Assembly: GCA_016840825.1 (NCBI GenBank)
Contig: JAEORN010000218.1
Span: forward strand, 1-22,292
DNA: 22,292 nucleotides
Source: Candidatus Thorarchaeota archaeon
GTDB lineage: Archaea; Asgardarchaeota; Thorarchaeia; Thorarchaeales; Thorarchaeaceae
Reading direction: 5' to 3'
Shown here: positions 8,902 to 16,500 of the stretch, one piece after another
Layout of the letters: each line of letters opens with the position of its first letter
How positions within the stretch are numbered: the first letter of the stretch is position 1
Made by a program: the position numbers and the translations under genes
Notes under the pieces: model-generated
What the model saw: the letters and a program-made list of their open reading frames with translations, nothing else
What the model was told of the DNA's origin: nothing
Databases searched by the model: none

Positions 8902-9768
8902 ATGATTAGAAAGGAGCAAGTCCAGTATGAGATTCTAAAAATCTTGGGAGATAGTGAGCTTCATGGATATGATATCCATAGGCTACTGGAGGAACGAGGA
9001 ATAAAGATTCGAATTGGGCGTCTTTACGAGATATTGAATCAGATGTCTAGCATAGGACTCCTAAAGGACAAATGGTTACCAAGTCCATCAGGTCCCAAGA
9101 AGCGAATATATCGTATTAGTACAAAAGGAAACAAAACTAGAGAACACATCTTGATGGATGCGATACAGACTGTTCATGAATTCTACGGTGAATACTTGAG
9201 AACCTTACCCAAGGAAAAAGGTGCCTTTCATATAATATCACAATATCTCCTAAGTGACCTAGGTGAGAAACCCGCAATCGCTTTTGTGTCTATGAAGATG
9301 TCAAGATCGATCGAACAACTTTTGTCAACTCTCATCAATAGTGTGCCAAATGCTACTGTATACTTTGTTGGACAGAGAGAAACTCATGCAGAGATGGGTT
9401 TGACATCAATACCATTCTTGGAGGGCACCTGTAATAATATCCCTTCTAAGGACGATTATTTTGATCTCCTTGTCCTTCCTGGATATACTGGAGTCGACTC
9501 TATTTTGGACTGCATTAAAGAATGGCGAAGAGTTCTAAATTCCAAAGGTAGGATTGGTATTGTTACGCCAACGGCTCTGATACGAAAGGTCGAGGACCCT
9601 ATGAGTATCGGAGAGTTTCTTGAGCAGAAAGAACACCCCTCTGAGATTGTAGGCAGCATGTCACCTGGAGAGATAATCTCTAAAGAGCTAGAGAAGCACT
9701 TCAAGAAAGTCGAGCTATTCACAGTTGTTCATGTTAGTGTAATCTTTGGCATGAATAAAAAAGACTAA
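8902..9768 (+). CDS. PadR-type winged-helix regulator fused to a degenerate methyltransferase-like domain
   Basis: Residues 1-75 form a PadR-like winged helix: EILKILGDSELHGYDIHRLLEERG, then RIGRLYEILNQMSSIGLLKD, with the wing ending PKKRIYRISTKG. Instead of the usual PadR dimerisation helices, the protein continues for about 200 residues. The segment at about 185-225, YFDLLVLPGYTGVD followed by EWRRVLNSKGRIGIVTP, resembles motifs IV-V of class I SAM methyltransferases. The Gly-rich motif I (GxGxG) is not evident in the preceding part, so SAM binding is doubtful; a ligand-sensing or protein-binding role is possible. GAGG at 8891 lies seven bases before ATG 8902. It is divergent from the metal transporter gene and may regulate it (inference). 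Confidence 0.7.
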   Translation: MIRKEQVQYEILKILGDSELHGYDIHRLLEERGIKIRIGRLYEILNQMSSIGLLKDKWLPSPSGPKKRIYRISTKGNKTREHILMDAIQTVHEFYGEYLRTLPKEKGAFHIISQYLLSDLGEKPAIAFVSMKMSRSIEQLLSTLINSVPNATVYFVGQRETHAEMGLTSIPFLEGTCNNIPSKDDYFDLLVLPGYTGVDSILDCIKEWRRVLNSKGRIGIVTPTALIRKVEDPMSIGEFLEQKEHPSEIVGSMSPGEIISKELEKHFKKVELFTVVHVSVIFGMNKKD

Positions 9769-10122
9769 GCTATATACACAAACGAACTATAGCTAAATGA
9801 CGATAGATGCTTATTAACTGAATAGAATTCTATTTCGAATAACACAGTATAGTATACCTGACTTGTTTCTCCAGAGAAAAATGGCATTACACTTCCCGGT
9901 ATGCCTGGATTATTCTTATCTGGTTGGTCAAATTCTGTGTACCGCTTCGGGAAGGAGTCCAACCCTACTCTCCTTCCCACCTTCTCTCTTTTCCACAATG
10001 AGTTGATTACGAATGAATATCATAATCTGCAGTTTGGATGAACGCTATCATCCGATATCAGAAGAACGAATCGTGAAGTTGACTATCTGAACTCAAATAG
10101 TGCAACTGAAAAAGAATAAGAA
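9769..10122. other. Long intergenic stretch with several hairpins, no convincing gene
   Basis: About 350 bases lie between the convergent PadR-type and SSB genes. A GGCAT/ATGCC hairpin (arms 9883-9887 and 9901-9905) and a strong GGGAAGGAG/CTCCTTCCC stem are present. A TTTCTC/GAGAAA dyad is at 9866-9879. A 41-codon + ORF from 9882 and a 77-codon - ORF starting with TTG at 9998 were judged unsupported. No tRNA-like fold was recognised. It could contain a small RNA ending at the 9949-9978 stem. Confidence 0.35.
9949..9990 (+). terminator. Stem-loop with T/C-rich tail
   Basis: GGGAAGGAG (9949-9957) pairs perfectly with CTCCTTCCC (9970-9978) across a 12-base loop, followed by CTTCTCTCTTTT. It lies about 180 bases after the PadR-type stop, so it may end that transcript or a separate small RNA. 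Confidence 0.45.
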
Positions 10123-10148
10123 ATCGGGTCTAAAAATTCAGACCCGAT
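10103..10148 (-). terminator. Stem-loop terminator of the SSB transcript
   Basis: A perfect 9-bp stem, ATCGGGTCT (10123-10131) and AGACCCGAT (10140-10148), with an 8-base loop. Read on the - strand it is followed by TTCTTATTCTTTTTC. It begins 27 bases after the SSB stop codon. Confidence 0.75.
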
Positions 10149-10175
10149 AATTTCCAATACAGTCTTGGTTTGGAT

Positions 10176-10747
10176 CTAATAGCGTCTTCCGCCGCCTCGG
10201 CTTCCGCCTCGGTCACGTCGGTCTCTACCGCCGCCACCGCCGCCATATCCTCGATCTCTACCGCCGCCGCCATATCCGCCACCGCCACCGCCGTAGCCGC
10301 GATCTCCACCGCCACCGCCGTAGCTTCTGCCGCCACCGCGACCACCGCCGCCGCCACCATAACGACGTCGAGTGTCCTCGTGCTCTTCAGCAGACATATC
10401 GTTCTCCATATTGACTTCTTCAATTGGTGTTTCAGCTTCTGAGAGTTCTCCGTACTTACCAATGTTTAGGCGTAGATTTCCTCTGAATAGACCGGTATAG
10501 CCATTCTTCAAAGTAAAGGTCTTTCCTACTTCAAGCATATCAATTGTATCATCCCAACATGGGACAGCGACTGTTCCCGTTGCATCTCCTACAATAGCAT
10601 CTAGTACTCTGTGGGTTGCTCCATCATTCCGGGAAGAAACCTCACGCTCTTCACCGATTTCCAGAATCTTGAATGTGATTACAAGATTCTTCATTCGTGG
10701 CTTGAGATCAGCCACTTGGGCCTCAATAGGCTCTCTGTCGTAACTCA
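10176..10747 (-). CDS. OB-fold single-stranded DNA-binding protein (Sulfolobus SSB-like) with RGG tail
   Basis: Residues 1-105 form one OB fold closely following crenarchaeal SSB and eukaryotic hSSB/SOSS-B: LKPRMKNLVITFKILEIGE, AIVGDATGTVAVPCWDD, then the NGYTGLFRGNLRLNIGKYGEL strand pair. An acidic linker (MENDMSAEEHEDT) leads to a Gly/Arg/Tyr tail of about 65 residues with repeated GGGGG, GYGG and RGG-like units, ending RRY. The fold binds ssDNA or RNA; an RGG tail in related proteins recruits partners or binds RNA. The tail is encoded by a GC-rich codon repeat unlike its surroundings. ATG 10747 with GAGTGA upstream is preferred to GTG 10757. The stop is TAG. A small ORF lies 20 bases upstream on the same strand, probably in the same transcript. 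Confidence 0.92.
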
Positions 10748-10767
10748 TTTGTATCACTCACTTATGC

Positions 10768-10887
10768 CTAAGCATAATTGATTGCAGGTCGTTCAAAAGT
10801 AGCGTATCCATCGGGGAGGTGCGAAACGGTGCGAAACCAATCACGAATCTCTTTCAGATAAGGCGCATCCTGCTTGATGTCCTGCAT
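10768..10887 (-). CDS. Small 39-codon ORF just upstream of SSB
   Basis: Starting at ATG 10887, the frame encodes MQDIKQDAPYLKEIRDW..., continues with FRTVSHLPDGYATFERP and ends INYA before TAG at 10768. The product is rich in aromatic and charged residues and looks protein-like. It is not recognised. There is no clear ribosome site at the ATG, but a TATA-like AAATACATATG (10916-10926) would place transcription start about seven bases before the ATG, which fits a nearly leaderless mRNA. An in-frame TTG at 10896 would add three residues. It ends 20 bases before the SSB start, so both are probably one operon. It could be a conserved small partner of SSB, a leader peptide, or a chance ORF. Confidence 0.5.
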   Translation of the reverse strand: MQDIKQDAPYLKEIRDWFRTVSHLPDGYATFERPAINYA

Positions 10888-10899
10888 AGGAATCAAAAA

Positions 10900-10926
10900 C
10901 TCATACCCTTATGAGCATATGTATTT
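10900..10926 (-). promoter_or_regulatory. TATA box and dyad upstream of the SSB operon
   Basis: Read on the - strand, AAATACATATG (10926-10916) is a plausible TATA box. Immediately downstream is the dyad CTCATA-AGGG-TATGAG (10915-10900), lying between the TATA box and the expected start site, where a repressor would block polymerase. Position and symmetry are seen directly; function is inferred. Confidence 0.45.
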
Positions 10927-10932
10927 GGAGCA

Positions 10933-11850
10933 TCAGTCCCTATAGATATGTTCCTCGAACCATTTCTCTGGATATGTCTTATACTTTCGTGGAGGATAAC
11001 AAATTAAGGTCCTCACAGAAGAGAATGGCGAGTCCTTCCTGATATCCAAAGAAATCCTCCGTGCGTCCTCTAAAGATTCAACTGTGAAACTAGCGAAAAT
11101 AATAGGGTCTGTTGTTGATATCCAGTGAAGCCAGAATTCACGGTCATATCTCTCCTTAAGCCAGGAGATAAGCTCTTCCTGTTCCAACCTTCTTACATCA
11201 TACCTGATTTCTAGGAAGAATCTAACGGCACCTGCTGCCGCTGTATTCCATCTGATTGAAAATGAAACTCCTCCTTCTTCTTGGAGTTTAAGCAGGATCT
11301 TTCTCACTCGTCGAGCTGACAGGTTCGTTCGGTCACAAAGGTCTCGTATTGGCATTCTTGCATCTTCAATCAGATACTTCATAACGCGGAGCTCAAGGGG
11401 TAGAAATTCAACTTTCCTTCCATGATAGAGGGGATTTGTCATTACTGAATGCATATCCACTTTAATTACATGATCCAGTCTTCTAAAGAAGGCTCCTAGT
11501 TCGAAAATTCCATTGGCTCCGATATAATCTGAGAGGATTAGATAATAACCTCCCTCTTTTGTCACTATTGGATTGACTTCACCGACCATTTCATTTTTTC
11601 CTAGAGTATCAAGTAGTTCCTCAACATTCTCATTCCCATCTGTTTCAATAAGTGACAAAGCAATATTTGCGTTCATTGTATTCAAGGTGGGTCGTATTGT
11701 AAAGGCATATAATGTGCCATTCTCCAAGAGCTTGTCAACTCGTTTCCTGATCGCATTTGCTGTATATCCTACCCTTGAACTGAGTTCCTGATAGCTCATC
11801 CTGCAATTCAATGTGAGCTCAGTTAGTATTTTCTTATCCAAGAGATCCAC
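10933..11850 (-). CDS. Double-HTH Lrp/AsnC-like regulator, paralog 1
   Basis: 305 residues in two Lrp-like halves. Residues 1-50 are an AsnC-type helix-turn-helix (MDLLDKKILTELTLN, then YQELSSRVGYTANAIRKRVD), followed by an alpha/beta effector-like segment to about 150. A second helix-turn-helix (RVMKYLIEDARMPIRDL, then NLSARRVRKILLKLQEEGG) begins near 155 and is followed by another alpha/beta segment. The N-terminus aligns with the paralogs at 12468 and 19407. The start is GTG 11850 with GGTGA six bases upstream. It is divergent from a small membrane protein gene, with a dyad in the shared promoter region, so autoregulation is likely (inference). The target genes and ligand are unknown. Confidence 0.83.
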   Translation of the reverse strand: MDLLDKKILTELTLNCRMSYQELSSRVGYTANAIRKRVDKLLENGTLYAFTIRPTLNTMNANIALSLIETDGNENVEELLDTLGKNEMVGEVNPIVTKEGGYYLILSDYIGANGIFELGAFFRRLDHVIKVDMHSVMTNPLYHGRKVEFLPLELRVMKYLIEDARMPIRDLCDRTNLSARRVRKILLKLQEEGGVSFSIRWNTAAAGAVRFFLEIRYDVRRLEQEELISWLKERYDREFWLHWISTTDPIIFASFTVESLEDARRISLDIRKDSPFSSVRTLICYPPRKYKTYPEKWFEEHIYRD

Positions 11851-11932
11851 GATACTTCACCAGCTAATACGAGTTCAAATCAAGTGATTGAGCATAAGCA
11901 TACTAGGACTAAAATCTTCGGAATGTCTGATT

Positions 11933-11952
11933 TGTAAAGGATGTACTTTACA
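11933..11952. promoter_or_regulatory. 20-base dyad, candidate Lrp operator
   Basis: TGTAAAG-GATGTA-CTTTACA is a perfect 7-bp inverted repeat with a 6-base spacer. It sits between the divergent Lrp paralog 1 and the small secreted-protein gene. Lrp-type proteins bind such dyads; binding here is inferred. Confidence 0.5.
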
Positions 11953-12009
11953 TTTCTTCCTTTGCTGTACACTCCTATACCTGTATGGAAGATTGAACCC
12001 TAACGCGTG

Positions 12010-12017
12010 TTTATACT
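12010..12017 (+). promoter_or_regulatory. TATA-like box for the small secreted-protein gene
   Basis: TTTATACT lies 70 bases before ATG 12087; a second candidate, CTTATACTT, is at 12030-12038 and gives a shorter leader. Both fit the archaeal TATA consensus loosely. Confidence 0.35.
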
Positions 12018-12086
12018 AATTCTATGTATCTTATACTTGTATCAATTCTACGAGAAATCGTTGGTGGATACAGAGGTGATAAAGAG

Positions 12087-12362
12087 ATGAAGAAGAAACA
12101 GACTCGAATGATTGCAGCTGGTCTCAGCCTGTGCATCCTAGCATGCACAATTGGAGTTGGAGTCTTTACCATTGCGAATGGGTTCCTAGCCTTCTCTGGA
12201 GGCATGGAAGTGAGCGATCTTCCGTATCAGGATTCCCTTCCTCACAAGACCAATACCCCTGATTCTTGGACAGGTCCTGATGTAGTCGAACATCGGATTG
12301 ATTTGGTCAGTGGGGAGGTACCTTACTACCCATTCACATGGAGGATAATAACCCCTGAATGA
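12087..12362 (+). CDS. Small secreted or membrane-anchored protein, unknown function
   Basis: 91 residues. A Lys-rich N-terminus (MKKKQTR) leads into a hydrophobic segment at about residues 9-33 (IAAGLSLCILACTIGVGVF), a signal peptide or anchor. About 55 residues outside follow, with no cysteine, ending YYPFTWRIITPE. ATG 12087 is chosen for the strong GAGGTGAT ribosome site at 12073-12080; an ATG at 12024 would spoil the signal peptide. It is followed at once by a strong terminator, so it is its own transcription unit. The neighbours are two Lrp paralogs and, downstream, a surface C25 peptidase. A small exported peptide or peptidase substrate is conceivable but purely speculative. No family recognised. 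Confidence 0.65.
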   Translation: MKKKQTRMIAAGLSLCILACTIGVGVFTIANGFLAFSGGMEVSDLPYQDSLPHKTNTPDSWTGPDVVEHRIDLVSGEVPYYPFTWRIITPE

Positions 12363-12382
12363 GTTCAGGTGCAAAGATCCTA

Positions 12383-12432
12383 GCCTAGCGCCAGGAGTAT
12401 TATGGCGCTAGGCATTATTCTCCCTTTCTCAC
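12383..12432 (+). terminator. Stem-loop terminator after the small secreted-protein gene
   Basis: A perfect 10-bp stem, GCCTAGCGCC (12383-12392) and GGCGCTAGGC (12404-12413), with an 11-base loop, followed by ATTATTCTCCCTTTCTC. It begins 20 bases after the stop codon of the small gene. Confidence 0.8.
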
Positions 12433-12467
12433 TATTATGATTATTATGGTAAAATGAGGTGTTACAA

Positions 12468-13460
12468 ATGGATTGGTTAGATAAAAGAATAATCACTCGC
12501 TTACTTGGAAACTGTAGAGAATCCTTCAGGAACATCGCGAGGGAATTCCAGGTCACTTGTCCTACGATCATCGCTAGAGCAAATCGACTTCGCCAATGGG
12601 GTGTAATTCAGCGTTACACTGCTGAACTCTCTCATGAGATGCTTGGTGTAGAGTGGATATTAGCTGAACTCAAAACCAATGGATTTGGAAGTCAGAGTGA
12701 TCTCTTCCAGCAATTCGCGGCAAACGAATGCATAGGTGAAGTCATGATGCTAGGTGATGGGCAATATCTGGTATTTGCTGAGATAGCCCCAGAGGAACGA
12801 AGCGGCTTTGAATCATGCATAGGAAAATTGGATGGTATTCAATCACTTGACATAGATACGATCCGACCAATCAGGAATGGTGTTATTGATGGTACCTGCA
12901 GATATACCACAACTGGAGGTAAGGTTGAGCTAGATAATCAAGAAATGAAGATTCTGAGATATCTAGCATCAAACGCTCGAATGTCAATCACTGAGATGTC
13001 TGAACTCACTGGATATTCTCAGAAGCTGGTAAGTGAGATCATTCAGAGATTCCAAGATTGCGAAGGCATCAATCTCACTGTTCGATTGAATCTTCCCTCC
13101 TCAGGTCGTGTGAATTTCATGCTCAAATATGGATTAAATGAGATGAGCACTGGACCCGAAGATGCAGCGGAGTTCATGACAGATATCTATCCTGAGGAGC
13201 ATTGGTTCTCATTCTACAATGAGAGCAAGGATGAGATGCTGCATTACATGACTGTCCAGCATGTTGGGGACTTGAGCTACGTTGCAAAAGAAATCAGCAA
13301 CCTACCTTACACTGAGGATGTGAATGCTCGCATCATCTACAGCACAATGAAATCAGAAGGTAGAACGAAATCCTTTCTGATCAAAGGCAACGGACACCTC
13401 CCTGCTCAGAGCAGGGAGAGCTCTCTTTTTCTAGATGATAGGCTTTCAATTCATGTTTGA
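12468..13460 (+). CDS. Double-HTH Lrp/AsnC-like regulator, paralog 2
   Basis: 330 residues with the same two-half layout as the genes at 10933 and 19407: HTH 1 (MDWLDKRIITRLLGNCRES, then FQVTCPTIIARANRLRQWG), an effector-like segment, HTH 2 near residues 160-205 (MKILRYLASNARMSITEMS, then GYSQKLVSEIIQRF) and a final alpha/beta segment. ATG 12468 is preferred to GTG 12459 because GAGGTG at 12456-12461 lies six bases before it and the paralogs also begin MD-x-LDK. The last 30 or so residues extend past the paralogs' alignment and are encoded by a strong stem-loop with a T tract, so the annotated 3' end is suspicious: a one-base shift would end the protein at TGA 13378-13380. The product may control the peptidase gene downstream (inference). 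Confidence 0.8.
   Translation: MDWLDKRIITRLLGNCRESFRNIAREFQVTCPTIIARANRLRQWGVIQRYTAELSHEMLGVEWILAELKTNGFGSQSDLFQQFAANECIGEVMMLGDGQYLVFAEIAPEERSGFESCIGKLDGIQSLDIDTIRPIRNGVIDGTCRYTTTGGKVELDNQEMKILRYLASNARMSITEMSELTGYSQKLVSEIIQRFQDCEGINLTVRLNLPSSGRVNFMLKYGLNEMSTGPEDAAEFMTDIYPEEHWFSFYNESKDEMLHYMTVQHVGDLSYVAKEISNLPYTEDVNARIIYSTMKSEGRTKSFLIKGNGHLPAQSRESSLFLDDRLSIHV
13398..13430 (+). terminator. Stem-loop plus T tract inside the 3' end of Lrp paralog 2
   Basis: CTCCCTGCT (13398-13406) pairs perfectly with AGCAGGGAG (13410-13418), followed by AGCTCTC and five T residues (13426-13430). It has the form of an intrinsic terminator but lies 30 bases before the stop codon at 13460. Confidence 0.6.
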
Positions 13461-13517
13461 AGTGAAAATAATCATTTGACGATTAGATTTTTTAGGAAGC
13501 TTTGGACCCTTTTACAG

Positions 13518-13533
13518 CTAGCTTGTAAGCTAG
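13518..13533. promoter_or_regulatory. 16-base palindrome before the C25 peptidase start
   Basis: CTAGCTT-GT-AAGCTAG, perfect 7-bp arms around a central GT, ends 14 bases before ATG 13548. It is a candidate operator for the adjacent Lrp-like regulator; alternatively a hairpin masking the AGGTG ribosome site at 13532-13536, which it overlaps by two bases. Confidence 0.45.
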
Positions 13534-13547
13534 GTGTTGCGTGGTAT

Positions 13548-16500
13548 ATGAGCTTGCAAAAGAGGAGTCAAGACGGTCGTCACCTAAAAATCATTTCTTC
13601 GCTTATTATCGTTCTATTGATTACTCCAACTTATTTGATTATTGAGGGCGCGATGGTCAGTCAAGAAAATGTATTACCCGAAGCAGTTAGAGATCCTATT
13701 TTGGCAACTGACTCAAACTTTAAGGCACATCGTATAGATGTTGATGGTGATACTGATTGGATCTCATATGACACTAGTATAGAGCCTGGAACGCCTGCTG
13801 AAGCTCATGTGACTTTATCCGATACTTTAGGCCTAAGAATCGTTGCGGATTTCTATGGCTATTGGAACACAAATATCACCCTAAATCACACGGAATACAA
13901 TCGCCCAGATATTCCAGGCGTAGGTTTCATTAGTGTTTCAGGTATGCCAGAATTACCGAGATTCACGAAGATAGTAGAAGTCCCTTATGGTGTCGACATT
14001 TCTATGAATGTCCTACATATATCAAAAGCTACTATTGAGAATTATAACATTGCTCCAGTTCAACCTCCAACGATACCGATTTGGAATCCAGTTATTGATC
14101 TAAGTGATTATACCATTGTGAATAACATTGGGACAGAAAATGAATTCTATCCAGCATATAACACATCCACAGAAGGGGAAACTTCTTCATCACCTATCAT
14201 TATGAGAGGGCGAAGATTGTTATTGATTAGTTTCTATCCAATTCACTACAATCCGTTTACTCATCAACTCAAGCTTTTTTCAAAAATGGAAATCGACCTA
14301 AGCTACAACAAAACCGCACAAATCAAAGCACCAAGTTCTTCATTAAAATCTCCTGCAATTGAAACGGTTTTCAAGAATACTATACTAAATTACGAAAATT
14401 GGGACTATGACTTGACTCCCATCTCTGCTACACCACCTCCTTTCATAACATCAGACATTGGCTATTCATGCATGCCAGAAGGGGCGGAATATCTAATTAT
14501 CGTGGACCAAGACTTTTTGAGTGCGGCAGAAAGGCTAGCAGCTTGGAAAACAAGAAAAGGTGTTCCAACTCGTGTTTTCACTACTCTGGAACTGGGAACT
14601 GATAATCAAGAAGCAACTTTGACAGAGATTCATGATTTCATCCAAAACGAAGCATACTCATGGGATAAAGCACCTGAGTACATACTTCTGTTCGGAGATT
14701 CTGACCATATTCCTACATTTTATGAAACAGAGCATCCTGACAGTTTCTTTAGACCATACTCAAAAGGGGATAGGAAGGTTGCTACAGATCTTTATTATTT
14801 CACGGTGGACGGCCCGGATATTATTCCAGATATCTATTATGGCCGCATTTCTGTTGACTCTCTTGAACAAGCAAATGCTGTAGTGAGTAAGATAAAAAAT
14901 TATGAAATCTCCCCCCCAGCAGAAGAGTATGAGGAATTCTATAATGGTATTCTAACAGCTTCATTTTATCAAGACTATTATCCATATCATGAATCAGACG
15001 GATGGGAAGATACCAAAACAGGATTTATTCGATGGAGTGAGATGGTAAGTAGATATTTCCGTGACACTGGTTATAATGTTCATCTGAACTATACTACAAA
15101 TTCTACCTTCATTTGCTACCCACAAGAGCCGCTTCTGAAGGACATTCAGGGTGATGACATTCCTGATTTCACCTTAGATGAGTATCCGAATTTCAGATGG
15201 ATCGATTGGGACGATTTTGAGAGTTCAAAATCTAACATCATTGCTAACTTCGATGAAGGCAGAATCTTCGTCGTGTATTTTGATCACGGATGTTCACGAA
15301 ATATGTATCGAGAGGATTTGGGGACATTCGAAGGTTTTGATGGATGGGCAGAGCCACGCTTTACTTCTACATATATGGGGGACTTGTCAAATGACGAAAA
15401 TCGTCTGCCCTTCGTTTTTAGTGCTGCCTGTAATGTGGGATGGTTTGATGGTGAAACTGATCAAGAGAACTCTCCTCAGTCTGTTTATTCGAGGAGTTAT
15501 GAGTGTCTCTCAGAAACCCTTCTAAGGGAACCAGATGCTGGTGCTATCGCTGTTGTTGGAGCGACACGATTCAGTTACAACATTCTATCATATTTCCTAT
15601 TGAACGGAACTATCCATGCTTTCTGGCCAAGTTCTCGGACACCCGAGAAAAAACCAATCTATGAATTTGGCGCTGCATTGCAACAGGGACGATTGAATGT
15701 AATAGAACAATATGGTCTTGATGATGATATTCTAAAAGTAACATTAGAGATGTATCATTTATTTGGTGACCCTGAAACCTCATTATGGACAGAAACCCCC
15801 TCGAATTTCTCCATAAGCTATCCTACTCAAATTGGAACAGCAGATAATCAGAGATTTGTAGTCCGAGTAAATGACACAGATGGCACACCTATCCAAAATG
15901 CAACGGTCTGTATTCAAAAAGGAGAAGAAGTGTATAAGGCGAATTATACAAATGAAGAGGGATATATTGTCTTTGAGATTCCAACGTGCACTCCTGGAGA
16001 AATGAACATCACTGTGACTATGCATAACTTCAGGCCTTTTCTTAGTACGATTCAAGTTGTTGATAGCTCTCCTACGCTTGTAATTATCCCTGAAATGGGA
16101 CCTGGACATGTTTCCTTGACATTCAATATTGATGGATTCGATTCTTCATATTCTGTTAAAATATACATGGAAAACACATACCTAACTACTATACCTCAAA
16201 ATCTGAATCAAGGGAAATATACAATCACAACTCATTTAATTGGACCCATAAATGTGAAGGCAAACCAATCAAATCCTGTCACAAGTGTAGCTATTGCACT
16301 CTACTTTAGTATCGATGGTCCCGAACCATACATCTACAGTCAATGGGATCCCCTGACATGGCATCTGGCGGGACAAGTTAGAACATACAATAATCCGTGT
16401 ATCCAGCTTTATGAAGTTTCAAGATCCACTCCGACTGCAACTATTAGCACACTCACAACAGTATCCTCTCATCAATTAATTCTAGGGCAGGAGTACCTTG

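Noticed and set aside
9765..9998. 77-codon - strand ORF in the intergenic stretch
   Set aside because: It starts with TTG, has no ribosome site, spans several hairpins and matches no family; an open frame of this length is possible by chance.
9882..10007. 41-codon + strand ORF
   Set aside because: There is no ribosome site, the composition is Ser/Pro-rich and it covers the stem-loop at 9949-9978.
10130..10462. Ala/Val-rich ORFs on both strands over the SSB tail
   Set aside because: They are low-complexity shadows of the Gly-rich codon repeat of the SSB gene.
10933..11850. Siroheme decarboxylase (AhbA/AhbB or NirDL-type) in place of Lrp regulator
   Set aside because: Those enzymes also have Lrp-like tandem folds, but I see no characteristic siroheme-decarboxylase motifs, no haem genes nearby, and three paralogs lie beside divergent promoters.
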